The notes under the pieces are model-generated. The model was not told where the DNA came from and did not search any database. It saw nothing but the letters and a program-made list of their open reading frames with translations. A program made the translations under genes and the position numbers. This document shows, piece after piece, positions 1-8,299 of a stretch of 64,000 bases of DNA. Position 1 is the first letter of the stretch. Every line of letters starts with the position of its first letter. Source of the stretch: Pseudomonas sp. 7SR1 (GTDB lineage Bacteria; Pseudomonadota; Gammaproteobacteria; Pseudomonadales; Pseudomonadaceae). The stretch is from contig NZ_LT707064.1 in the NCBI RefSeq assembly GCF_900156465.1, positions 5,905,001 through 5,969,000 of the forward strand. The letters are read 5' to 3'.

Positions 1-123
1 AACGAAAGGTTGCGCCGCTTCGACCAGGATAACCATTGTAAGCCCCGCCTCGACGTCCCGTCCCAAGCGAAACAAACGGGCGCATTCTCGCGCATCATCG
101 ATCACACGCTCTTGCACGGTCAT
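1..123 (-). CDS. Small unknown protein, N-terminal part (cut by window edge)
   Basis: An open frame of 41 codons runs leftwards from an ATG at 123 and is still open at the window edge. It begins MTVQERVIDDARECARLF. Its ATG overlaps the TGA of the Maf-like gene (ATGA), a typical sign of translational coupling, so it is very probably a real gene at the end of the glycosylation operon. The visible part has a charged amphipathic start and then a hydrophobic stretch (MVILVEAA). I do not recognise the family and no function can be assigned from 41 residues. Confidence 0.55.
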   Translation of the reverse strand, partial: MTVQERVIDDARECARLFRLGRDVEAGLTMVILVEAAQPFV

Positions 124-1412
124 CGAGTGAACTCCTCATTGAAATCGGTGCCGACGATCCTCGCCCCATCACGACTGCTGTTATAGAAGCGCACCTGGGG
201 ATGGGCCGCGATAAACCGTTCCAGCTCACACAGATAACTGCGGAAATTCAGTTGGGTCTTGACCCGGCTGCCATGACCATCAAGAACCCAGTGCTTTGCC
301 GCCCCCAAATGCGGCCCTAGGTCACCATCACCCCAACCAGCGTGAGTCTTGTCATGGGGAAAAGCGAAATCCGCCCCGAACAGGGTAATCCGGGTCGCTC
401 CCATCTTTACTGCCAAGTCCACGGCAGGATGGATCACGCTGCCCCCCGCATGCAGAAGACCACGGGGAAACTGCTGGCGCATTTGCCGATAGACCGGACT
501 GGGGGAAAAGCCAGCGTAACGTGGCCCCTGCCACGCACTGAGCACCGAGGGATCAGCCATCGGCATATAAACCAGTGCAATATCGGCCGTATGATCGGGC
601 GGTAGGTGCCGCGCCGATATGCGCTGATCGATGCTGACCACGATGTCCGGCCTAATACCCTGGCGGAGCAGCGGCAGATAGGCCGTGTCGACGCAAATCA
701 ATAGCGGTCGGCCGTCTTGCTCCCGAATGCTGCGCAGCCTCTGGAAATGCTGTTCAAGGCTGGGACCGGTGGCAATGACAAACACCTCCCGTTCGCCCAG
801 GGAATCGAACAGCTCGGCCACATCGTGATCCACCTGCACAAGACCGGCAGCGGCTTTCAGGCGCGCGACAATCTCCGGTGCCTGCGAGTGGAATTCACGA
901 TTGTTGAACGCCAGGTGGGTTTCACTGACCAGCCGGTCGCGAATCTTGGCATTGAAGTCATCGGCCAGGACCAATTCGGCGGGCAAGGCAAAGAATGGCA
1001 ACTTGATTTCCGCCTGGTCTCCCGCATAAAGCAGTTCGACTCGCGGATCGACGAGCCACTGCGTCTGATCCAGTACCCGCAGCACCAGAGCGAACACCGA
1101 GCCGTTGAGAATATGGACGTACAAGCGCTCGAGCCCGGCCCGCTCCAGCAAATGGTTCTGCAGATCTCCCAGCCCAGTGCCATAGACATGCAACACGGCG
1201 GCGTCCGACGGCAGGCTGGCAGCTTGCAGTTCAGCCTCGGCGAGGCGGTCATGTCGACTGGTCAGTTGGATACCGTCGATGCTCAAGGTCGATCCCTGGC
1301 CTTCCACCAGGTCTGCCCGCAGCCCGTCGACCGCCTCCGACAGCAGGCGCTCGGCCATGAGCGGCCAACGCTGCTTGATCGTCTGGAGATTGCACTCAAA
1401 GAACTCGCTCAT
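120..1412 (-). CDS. Maf/DUF115 family motility accessory factor (flagellin glycosyltransferase-like)
   Basis: 430 aa. The central part (about residues 190-370) matches the DUF115/MptE-like fold of motility accessory factors: ATGPSL at 214-219, then a nucleotide-binding-like segment ending in VVSIDQ (258-263) and GADFAFPHDKTHA near 350. In Campylobacter, Helicobacter and Aeromonas, Maf proteins transfer nonulosonic acids to flagellin before secretion. Here the position at the end of a flagellin-glycosylation island suggests a related cytoplasmic role, but no nonulosonate synthesis genes are visible, so the donor sugar is unknown. It lies 85 bp beyond the ketoacyl synthase gene, with a strong hairpin between them, and overlaps the next small gene by ATGA. 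The start is an ATG with GGAAAG upstream. Confidence 0.8.
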   Translation of the reverse strand: MSEFFECNLQTIKQRWPLMAERLLSEAVDGLRADLVEGQGSTLSIDGIQLTSRHDRLAEAELQAASLPSDAAVLHVYGTGLGDLQNHLLERAGLERLYVHILNGSVFALVLRVLDQTQWLVDPRVELLYAGDQAEIKLPFFALPAELVLADDFNAKIRDRLVSETHLAFNNREFHSQAPEIVARLKAAAGLVQVDHDVAELFDSLGEREVFVIATGPSLEQHFQRLRSIREQDGRPLLICVDTAYLPLLRQGIRPDIVVSIDQRISARHLPPDHTADIALVYMPMADPSVLSAWQGPRYAGFSPSPVYRQMRQQFPRGLLHAGGSVIHPAVDLAVKMGATRITLFGADFAFPHDKTHAGWGDGDLGPHLGAAKHWVLDGHGSRVKTQLNFRSYLCELERFIAAHPQVRFYNSSRDGARIVGTDFNEEFTR

Positions 1413-1439
1413 GGCGTCTCGACTTTCCAGTGGGCAAAA

Positions 1440-1476
1440 AAAATAGCGTCCAAGGTTACACCTTGGACGCTATTTT
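1440..1476 (-). terminator. Strong intrinsic terminator after the ketoacyl synthase gene
   Basis: A perfect 16-bp inverted repeat (arms 1440-1455 and 1461-1476, loop of 5) is followed on the minus strand by a run of about eight T. It sits just after the stop of the FabH-like gene (1498) and before the Maf-like gene. It should end or attenuate transcription between them, so the Maf-like gene may need readthrough or its own promoter. On the plus strand it also ends in TTTTT. Confidence 0.85.
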
Positions 1477-1497
1477 TGTGCCTGGGTTTTAATGTTC

Positions 1498-2424
1498 TCA
1501 GGGGCGATAGATAATCGCCGATCCCCACGACAGGCCAACACCAAAACCGCTCAAGGCAACACGTTTCCAGCTGGAATCGAGCACATGCTTCTCCAACAGC
1601 AATGGAATGCTCGACGAGACGGTGTTCCCGGTCTCGACCATATCCTTGATGAATTTCTCCGGCTCGCCCTCGAAACGTCGCGCCACGGCATCGACAATCG
1701 CCGCACTGCCCTGGTGAATGCAGAAAGCGTCGATGTCGCTGGCTTGCAGGTTGGAATCGGCCAGCAATTCATGCAAATGTGCCGGAACCTTGAGCAAGGC
1801 GAAATTGAACACCTGCCGGCCATTCATGAAGAACACGCCATCGCTGACTTTCAGATGCGGCGCACCGGAGCCGTCAGTGCCGAACTTGGACTTGCCCAGT
1901 TGCCACGGCGCATCCTCGCCCATCCAAGTCGCTGTGGCGGCGTCGCCAAACAGCATCGTGGTGTTGCGGTCTTCCGGATCGACGATTTTCGAATACGGGT
2001 CAGCGGTTATCAACAGCCCATTCTTAAGGCCTGCGGCTTCCATGAAGCCCTTGATGGCGTAGATGCCATAGACATAACCCGAGCACCCCAGGGAAATATC
2101 GAATGCCGCGACGGTGGTAGGCAAGCCGAGCTTGTCCTGGACGATGGCCGCCGTATGGGGCAATCCTTCCTCGTCGCCATTCTGGGTGACCACGATCAGA
2201 ACATCGATGGCTTCGCGTTTCAGACCAGGATTGTTGGCAAACAGCGCATTGGCCGCTTCAACACACAGGTCGGAGGTCTCCTGTCCATCATCCTTGCGTG
2301 GAAGGAAGGCGGAACCGATCTTGCCGAGAATGAATTCTTCATCCTTTTCGAACTTCGCACCCTGTGCGTAATTGTCCACGCCGGCTACAGGAACGTAGCT
2401 CGCAATGCTTTTTATGCCAATCAT
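1498..2424 (-). CDS. FabH-like 3-oxoacyl-ACP synthase III of the flagellin glycosylation island
   Basis: 308 aa from the ATG at 2424, which is preceded by GGGAAG at good spacing. An in-frame GTG 30 codons upstream would add an unlikely tail and is not used. The thiolase fold carries the complete KAS III triad: Cys114 in SLGCSGYVYG, His237 in FCIHQGS and Asn267 in ETGNTVSSS. Such enzymes condense acyl-CoA with malonyl-ACP. In P. syringae a FabH homologue (orf3) follows fgt1 and fgt2 between flgL and fliC, as here. By inference it supplies or transfers a short acyl group that decorates the flagellin sugar; a role in primary fatty acid synthesis is less likely in this context. Confidence 0.85.
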   Translation of the reverse strand: MIGIKSIASYVPVAGVDNYAQGAKFEKDEEFILGKIGSAFLPRKDDGQETSDLCVEAANALFANNPGLKREAIDVLIVVTQNGDEEGLPHTAAIVQDKLGLPTTVAAFDISLGCSGYVYGIYAIKGFMEAAGLKNGLLITADPYSKIVDPEDRNTTMLFGDAATATWMGEDAPWQLGKSKFGTDGSGAPHLKVSDGVFFMNGRQVFNFALLKVPAHLHELLADSNLQASDIDAFCIHQGSAAIVDAVARRFEGEPEKFIKDMVETGNTVSSSIPLLLEKHVLDSSWKRVALSGFGVGLSWGSAIIYRP

Positions 2425-2608
2425 TACGGCTTCCCAATCAAAAACAGCCCAATACCACCGCTCGCAAGGAATCGAGGGGGCGCCGACAAAAAGGGAAGTA
2501 TAAAGGGCTATCACTGGACCTGATAACGGCCAGGCGCCATCTTCCCGGTCAATACAATACAGTGAAGATGCGCGTTATGACTCGCAGGTCACGCTAATTT
2601 GCCGAATA

Positions 2609-2628
2609 AGCCCTTTTTTGAAAGGGCT
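2609..2628 (-). terminator. Hairpin after the Fgt2-like gene (weak terminator or attenuator)
   Basis: An 8-bp perfect stem (AGCCCTTT/AAAGGGCT, loop of 4) lies 17 bp beyond the stop of the large glycosyltransferase. The minus-strand tail is only TATT, so termination is probably partial. The remaining roughly 180 bp up to the FabH-like gene hold a weak sigma-70-like candidate (TTGACC, 18 bp, CGTTAT) but nothing certain. Confidence 0.5.
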
Positions 2629-2644
2629 ATCCGTAACGGCATGC

Positions 2645-5578
2645 CTATCCGATCAGCCGAGCCCAGTTCACAGTCTTGGGAGCGCCCAGTGCGAAGCCCG
2701 TCCCGGTCGGGGTCAGGTTGGGGTTACGCATCATGTCGTGTTCGAAGCGCGACGGCCATTTGTCTCGCAGTGCATCTGCAGCTCCAAATGCGTCGGGCAA
2801 AGTGCCAGGGTGCAGCATCTGAGCCTGAGGCGTCCACACCGTGAGATAACCTGCGTCGGCCGATTTCAGACACAAGTCGACATCGGCAAAGGCATCGGCG
2901 AAGGGTCCTTCGTCCAAACCGCCCACGGCTTCGAGCAGGTCCTTGCGAATCATCAGGCAAGCGCCGGACACTGCCGAGCAGTTCTGCTCCACCAGGTGGC
3001 CATTGAGGTAGCCCTTGGCGTCCTTGCGCTCACCGACATACACCGAACACACCAGCCCATCGGGACTGAGCACCAGGCCGGCCTGGGTGGTGATACCGCG
3101 CATGTCCATCTGCTTGCTACCCACGATCCCCACTTCAGGCCGCTGGGCCTGGTTGAGCAGGCTGTCGAGCCAGTTGGCGTTGATCACTTGAACCTCGGCC
3201 GACAACAAGACCAGGTACTCTCCCCTGGCCTGGGCAGCCGCCCAGTTGTACAACGCCGACGCACTCAAGCGTCGATCACTGCGCAGGATACGGATCCGGT
3301 CGCCCTTGCCCTCCAGGCTGTCGAGCCACTGGGCCAATGCTTCAGACTGGCTATGATTGTCGGCGATCAGAATTTCGTGACGCTGATAACGGGTGCGCTG
3401 CAGCACGCTGACGAGCGCTTGCTGCACCTGTTCGAAGTTATCCCGGCTTTCAAGAATGATCGACACCAATGGTCGTTCGGCGTGTTGGTAATCGATCTGG
3501 TAAGTCAATGGCTGGGCTGAAGTGACCTGGGCTCGATAACCCCGCGCAGCCAAGTGACGCGTCAGTACCTGACGTTCCTGCGGGTTCTCTTGTTCAGCCG
3601 GGGCATTGCAGATCAACAAGGGCTCAGCCAAGTGAGCCAGGCCGGCCATCCCTTCATCGACGATCAGACGCAACAACAGGTCCTGTTCCAGCGCCTGGGT
3701 GTATTGCGCGGTGAAGCCGCCAGCCTGAGCCAATACATCACGGCGGATCAGCCAGTGACGCGCCATCAGCGACGGCACCGACTGCAGCAGATCGAGGTTG
3801 ACGCCCGGACGGAACACATCGGTCAGGCTGCCATCAGCCTTGCGCTGGATCTCATCCATGGCCACGGCGCGCACGCCTTCGGCTCCGATCAGTTCGAGGC
3901 TGGCGCGCAGCAGGCCACAGGCGGTGAACTGGTCACCGGCCTCGGCCAGCACCAGCCAATCAGCGGCCGATTGTCCGATGATCTGATTGATGCGCTCGAC
4001 ATAATTGGCGGTGCTTACTTTGACGAAATGCACCGTGTCGCGCACGGTGGTTGTCGCCGGCAAGTCGCCGGTGGTGAAGACCACTACGTTGAAGGCTTTG
4101 CAATGGCCATTGACCAGGCTGTCGAAGGTAGCCTGCAACTTGAACATGTCCGCGTCCAGGTCCAACAGCAGGATACCGAAACGCGGCCCGCCCTGATGCT
4201 CGGCCAGGCGAGCATGAATGGATTTGAGTTGCCCGGTATCCGGGGCACGCGCGTCGAGCCAGTTCAACAGGCGGCCAGAATGCATGTTCTCCAACAACCG
4301 GCGGCCCTGTTGTCCAGGCACCGAATCCAACCGCTCGGCCCAAGCCTGCAACTTGATCGCTTCCTCAGGCTCGTCGCTGCTTTTCAACGACTCTGCCAGA
4401 CGCTTGACCACGGTACGGTTGAACGCATAAAGGCCCTGGGCCTCCCAGAGACGACTGCGCAAGGTACGTTCGTTGTCGTTGGGCTGCACGCGCATCAGTT
4501 CATGCTGACGCACCAGGATACCTTCCAATTGCTGAAGCTGAAGACGCCCGGCCGGCATGGCATGCAACAAAAATTCAAATTCAGTCAGCAGATCGAACAC
4601 CCGCTGATTATAGAAAGGCATTTCGACAAACTGCTGCGGTCCGAACGAACGCACCGGTTCGCCCCCCGCCTGCGTCCAGACCGAATTGATGATCTGTGTA
4701 CCTTTGAGTGAACGCCCCTGCAGCAGGCAGTCGGCCATGGCCGCAAAACTGTCCAGGGCGATCTGCTTGACACGTCCCGGAGCCTGCTCGCGCAGCGGTG
4801 TCGGAAGCGACGCCAGGAATTCGGCGAACTGCTCGCGCTCCGCCACGCTCTTGGCGTCCTTGTAGCTCAGCACCGTCAACACGTTGGTGTTGTGCTCGGA
4901 ACCACCGTAATTGAGCTCGCGAACGGCGAACGGGATCGGCAGGATCCGGGCCTTCGCGCAGGCCAGCAAATAAAAGGTATGACCGATTTCCTGCCATTCG
5001 AAACTGGTCCCGGGGGGCAACAGGCTATACCACTGCTGCAGCAGATCGGTACGGGTCACGGCATAGAACGGGGGCAGGAAATGATCCATGAAACGAATCA
5101 CCCGGTCTTCGGCCAGCTCGCTGTTGTAGTCCTCGTGCACTTTGCGATCGCGACGGAAGTAATTCACTTCGGTCGCACAAGCCACGTACATGAACCCATA
5201 GCCGTGGCACAGGCCGTAGTCGGGGTTGGCTTCAAGGAATTCCACAGACTCGGTCAAGGCGTCGTGGAGCAGAAAGTCGTCATCGGCGGCGAACACCATG
5301 TAAGGCGTCTTGACCTGGTTTACACCATAAACCAGCTTGTCCTGCAGTCCCTTATAGGTGAACTGGGGCAGATGGCGGTAATCGACCGATGGGAAGTCCA
5401 GGGCAATTTGTTCATCGCGCTCGACCGATGAATCAAGCACCAGTACCGAACAGGGATAGCTGCTGTAGTAGTGCAATGTACGGCGCAAGAACGCACTGCG
5501 ATTGTGGGAAATCACCACCACGGTGAACCGCTCGCTCAACGGCTCCATGTTGTCTTGAAAAGTGTTCTTAACCTGCAT
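2645..5578 (-). CDS. fgt2: Large multi-domain glycosyltransferase, Fgt2-like (flagellin glycosylation)
   Basis: 977 aa from the ATG at 5578 (AGGA just upstream); an in-frame GTG at 5593 lacks a better site. Three GT-A-like modules can be seen. The first (about 15-330) is TIGR00180-like, beginning FTVVVISHNRS with an acidic AADDDFLL motif. The second (about 460-660) is degenerate. The third (about 690-950) is a GT2 domain beginning PLVSIILESRD and ending CLMIRKDLLEAVGGLDE with FADVDLCLK. The middle and third modules resemble those of the 1190-aa protein at 12174-15746. Location and architecture fit Fgt2 of P. syringae, which extends rhamnose-containing glycans on flagellin. The specific sugar donor is not readable from sequence. 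Confidence 0.75.
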   Translation of the reverse strand: MQVKNTFQDNMEPLSERFTVVVISHNRSAFLRRTLHYYSSYPCSVLVLDSSVERDEQIALDFPSVDYRHLPQFTYKGLQDKLVYGVNQVKTPYMVFAADDDFLLHDALTESVEFLEANPDYGLCHGYGFMYVACATEVNYFRRDRKVHEDYNSELAEDRVIRFMDHFLPPFYAVTRTDLLQQWYSLLPPGTSFEWQEIGHTFYLLACAKARILPIPFAVRELNYGGSEHNTNVLTVLSYKDAKSVAEREQFAEFLASLPTPLREQAPGRVKQIALDSFAAMADCLLQGRSLKGTQIINSVWTQAGGEPVRSFGPQQFVEMPFYNQRVFDLLTEFEFLLHAMPAGRLQLQQLEGILVRQHELMRVQPNDNERTLRSRLWEAQGLYAFNRTVVKRLAESLKSSDEPEEAIKLQAWAERLDSVPGQQGRRLLENMHSGRLLNWLDARAPDTGQLKSIHARLAEHQGGPRFGILLLDLDADMFKLQATFDSLVNGHCKAFNVVVFTTGDLPATTTVRDTVHFVKVSTANYVERINQIIGQSAADWLVLAEAGDQFTACGLLRASLELIGAEGVRAVAMDEIQRKADGSLTDVFRPGVNLDLLQSVPSLMARHWLIRRDVLAQAGGFTAQYTQALEQDLLLRLIVDEGMAGLAHLAEPLLICNAPAEQENPQERQVLTRHLAARGYRAQVTSAQPLTYQIDYQHAERPLVSIILESRDNFEQVQQALVSVLQRTRYQRHEILIADNHSQSEALAQWLDSLEGKGDRIRILRSDRRLSASALYNWAAAQARGEYLVLLSAEVQVINANWLDSLLNQAQRPEVGIVGSKQMDMRGITTQAGLVLSPDGLVCSVYVGERKDAKGYLNGHLVEQNCSAVSGACLMIRKDLLEAVGGLDEGPFADAFADVDLCLKSADAGYLTVWTPQAQMLHPGTLPDAFGAADALRDKWPSRFEHDMMRNPNLTPTGTGFALGAPKTVNWARLIG

Positions 5579-5628
5579 ATTTCCTGTCCCCACAACCTGC
5601 CAGACGCTAATGACTTGAAACCTATGGT

Positions 5629-6366
5629 TTAACGAACCCGACGCAGATAACCGTCCGGCGCAACGGTGATCAGCAACTTGTTCTGCAACTGCCGGTCGAT
5701 CTCGAAATCGCCGTTTTCCTCGAGGTATTTCCAGACGGCTGTCTTCGGGTTGTCACCCGGTCCCCACGGACGGTCAGGGAAAAAATCCGCCGGCATGTCT
5801 TCCACGACTGTATCCATCACCACGCAGTAACTGCCCACCGATACCAGCGGCGCGTACAGGCGCAATTCCTCGAGCACGTGGTCGTGGGTGTGATTGGAGT
5901 CGAGTACGAGAATGACTTTCTTGCCCTTGGCCGCCGCATATACCCGCTCGGCGATAGCCGGATCGATGCTCGACCCTTCGATCATCGAGATACGCTTGCT
6001 CATTGGATGGCTTTCAATGGCTTCGCGGTTATGAGGGCGGATATCCAGGTCGATACCCAGGACTTCGCCGTGACCCTGCAGTTCCAGCAACGAGGCGTAG
6101 TAAATGATCGAACCGCCATGGGCGATGCCGCATTCAATGACCAGGTCAGGCTTGATCTGCCAGATCAGTTCCTGCATCGCCATCATGTCCTGCGGTAGCT
6201 GGATGATTGGCCGGCCCATCCAGGAAAAGTGATAGCTGTACTTGTGCTTGGCCGACTCGTTGAAAAAATCCCTGGCCAGGCCAACGAGTTTCTCGTCCTG
6301 CCCCTGGCCGGCGATTTCAGTCTGGCATTGGGCTTCGAAAGCTTTATGGATCGTGTTGTCAGTCAT
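5629..6366 (-). CDS. CmcI-family (rhamnosyl O-methyltransferase/cephalosporin hydroxylase-like) methyltransferase
   Basis: 245 aa, ATG start 15 nt after the preceding gene. The sequence fits the RMNT/CmcI family: SYHFSWMGRPIIQLPQD near 44-60, a SAM-binding ECGIAHGGS at 78-86, GIDLDIRPHN, VLDSNHTHDHVLEEL and the family-typical PDRPWGPGDNPKTA. Related enzymes O-methylate rhamnosyl residues of glycolipids and cell-surface glycans. In this operon it probably O-methylates the sugar made by the upstream genes, before or after transfer to flagellin. The position of methylation cannot be told. Confidence 0.8.
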   Translation of the reverse strand: MTDNTIHKAFEAQCQTEIAGQGQDEKLVGLARDFFNESAKHKYSYHFSWMGRPIIQLPQDMMAMQELIWQIKPDLVIECGIAHGGSIIYYASLLELQGHGEVLGIDLDIRPHNREAIESHPMSKRISMIEGSSIDPAIAERVYAAAKGKKVILVLDSNHTHDHVLEELRLYAPLVSVGSYCVVMDTVVEDMPADFFPDRPWGPGDNPKTAVWKYLEENGDFEIDRQLQNKLLITVAPDGYLRRVR

Positions 6367-6381
6367 ATTCGAATCTCGCTG

Positions 6382-7452
6382 TTATTGGAACGAAGCGCTG
6401 TCGACGGCGTGGTAGACATAACGCCCACCGGTCATCCGTTTGATCTCTTCGAGGTAATTGGAATTCATTACGAACACGTGGGCCCCTTCGGGCAGGGTGT
6501 CCATTGCTTCATCGGGTGAAGAAACCCGTGCGCCACTGAGCGGCAGATACCGCCCTTGCTTGGCCGGATTGATATCGATCACGCAGTCCACAGCCACGCC
6601 TGCCCGTTGCAGGAATAGCGAATAGATCACGCCCTTGGAAGAAGCTCCCCAGATCGCCGAACCCTGTTGCGGCGCGGCCTGGATAATCTGCACGGCGCGC
6701 CCGAGGCTGGCGGTGAATCCGTCGGGCAATTCCAGCAGCGCTGCCGGTTGGACGGGGCTCAGGCGCAACGTTGCCAGGTCGGCGACGATGTACAGGTACT
6801 GGCCGCCAAACAGATGCCCTGCTTCATGCACCGTACCGAACATCCGGCGCAGGTCATCGAGGCGGAAATAATTGACATGCTCGTAGAACAGATCGAACCA
6901 GGCACGATGCTCCAGAATCCAGTCCAGGCAGGGCACCTCGATATAAATCTGTCCCCCCTGGTTGGCCGCGGCGATCTCAGCCAGAAAGGCCACCGGGTCC
7001 TGAATATGTTCCAGCACATGGCGCAGCACCACCGCATCGGCCGACAAGCCCAATTGGCGAGTGAACGGTGCCTTGATGACATCGGCATTATGGCCCTCGT
7101 AGGCCGGGTCGATACCCGTGATGGCGTAACCCCGCGCCTTGAGCAACTCCAGGAAATAGCCTTTGCCGCAGCCGACCTCAATCAATGCCTGACCACTGAA
7201 ATGCCGGGCAATGATTCCTTCTACGTCAGCTAGGTGCTTCTGGAACTGCCCCGAATGGGCCTGTTCGTTCTGATAGTCGCTGTCATAGTTGAGCTTGTCA
7301 GGATCGAACGCCTGGTTGAACACCAGCCCGCTCTCTTCATCCTGGACCAGCACCATATCGGCACAGGCCGAGGCCCTGGCCGACTGCTCATCGGCAAAGG
7401 TCCGGTTCTGCAGGACCGGAAGACCGGTGGCCCGGTAAAGCTCACGCGTCAT
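6382..7452 (-). CDS. SAM-dependent methyltransferase with C-methyltransferase-type C-terminal domain
   Basis: 356 aa from the ATG at 7452 (GGGAG upstream), overlapping the preceding ketoreductase gene by 11 nt. It has motif I EVGCGKG (92-98), LRHVLEHIQDP, a YEHVNYF signature (190-196) and a C-terminal Rossmann-like half with GASSKG (269-274) and DINPAKQGRYLP. This is the domain order of TylC3/NovU-type sugar C-methyltransferases, like the protein at 8296-9522. The N-terminal zinc-binding cysteines of that family are missing: the corresponding segment reads TGLPVLQNRTF. It may be a second sugar methyltransferase or an altered paralogue; the substrate is unknown. Confidence 0.75.
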   Translation of the reverse strand: MTRELYRATGLPVLQNRTFADEQSARASACADMVLVQDEESGLVFNQAFDPDKLNYDSDYQNEQAHSGQFQKHLADVEGIIARHFSGQALIEVGCGKGYFLELLKARGYAITGIDPAYEGHNADVIKAPFTRQLGLSADAVVLRHVLEHIQDPVAFLAEIAAANQGGQIYIEVPCLDWILEHRAWFDLFYEHVNYFRLDDLRRMFGTVHEAGHLFGGQYLYIVADLATLRLSPVQPAALLELPDGFTASLGRAVQIIQAAPQQGSAIWGASSKGVIYSLFLQRAGVAVDCVIDINPAKQGRYLPLSGARVSSPDEAMDTLPEGAHVFVMNSNYLEEIKRMTGGRYVYHAVDSASFQ

Positions 7453-8299
7453 GTGCAGCTCCCAGCAAGGATTGCAAACGTTCGGCCACTCCCCAGAACG
7501 CCATGGGCTCATGGGTCGGGTATGGATAGTGGCCAAGGTTCAGGCGAATGGAGGCTCCACGCTCGCGAAGCCGCGCTTCCACCAGCGCCCGAACCGACAC
7601 CGGTTGACCGCTGGAACAATTGATCACGCCATCGAACTGGCGCTGCAACAGCAACTCCGCCAGGTAAGCGGCAGCCGTGCCGACGGGCAGATAATCCCGC
7701 AACTGCTCGCCACCGGACATATCGAACACCTTGGCCTGGGCGTCGATGGCCCGGTCCAGTGCGGCCAGCAGGCTGTTGGGATTCTGGCCAGTACCATGCA
7801 GGTAGAAAAGGCGCGCCCACTGCAAGGTGAACGGATATTCGCGCTGCAAGTGTTCCAGAAAAACCCGCAGGGTATTTTTCGCCAGCCCATAGGGATTGGC
7901 CGGAAGCGGCTCGGTCCGCTCGGATAGCGGCCCGCTTTGCAGGCCATATTCGAAGCAGGTACCGGTGACCATTACCTGGGAGACGCCCGCCGTCACCGCT
8001 CGCTTGATGAAGCAGTAGTCGGCCATCAGGTTATGTTCGAAATGAAACAGTGCCTGATAATTCGGCAACCCGGGCCATGCCAGGTGTGCCAGCGCATCGA
8101 CGCCTTCTACCAAGGCAGCGATGTCCAGGCTTTCCAGGTGAACATCCGTTTCCACGAATTCGACCTGATCGAACCAAGGCAGGGCCATGGCCGGCTCGCT
8201 CCGCCGCGCAGCGGCCCGCACCCGACAGCCTCGCGCCAGCAAGGCCTGCACCAGGTGACGGCCGACGAACCCGGTGGCGCCGGTGACCAGGACCTTCAC
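7442..8299 (-). CDS. NAD(P)-dependent epimerase/dehydratase (probable 4-ketoreductase)
   Basis: 285 aa, GTG start overlapping the TGA of the C-methyltransferase gene (GTGA). It is an extended short-chain dehydrogenase: Rossmann TGATGFVG at 7-14, VTGTCFEYG at 111-119 and the catalytic Tyr137-x3-Lys141 in NPYGLAK. By position it should reduce the 4-keto group of the C-methylated CDP-sugar, as NovS does for noviose; an epimerase role cannot be excluded. It starts immediately at the stop of the preceding gene and overlaps the next one, so the steps are tightly co-translated. Confidence 0.8.
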   Translation of the reverse strand: MKVLVTGATGFVGRHLVQALLARGCRVRAAARRSEPAMALPWFDQVEFVETDVHLESLDIAALVEGVDALAHLAWPGLPNYQALFHFEHNLMADYCFIKRAVTAGVSQVMVTGTCFEYGLQSGPLSERTEPLPANPYGLAKNTLRVFLEHLQREYPFTLQWARLFYLHGTGQNPNSLLAALDRAIDAQAKVFDMSGGEQLRDYLPVGTAAAYLAELLLQRQFDGVINCSSGQPVSVRALVEARLRERGASIRLNLGHYPYPTHEPMAFWGVAERLQSLLGAAHDA

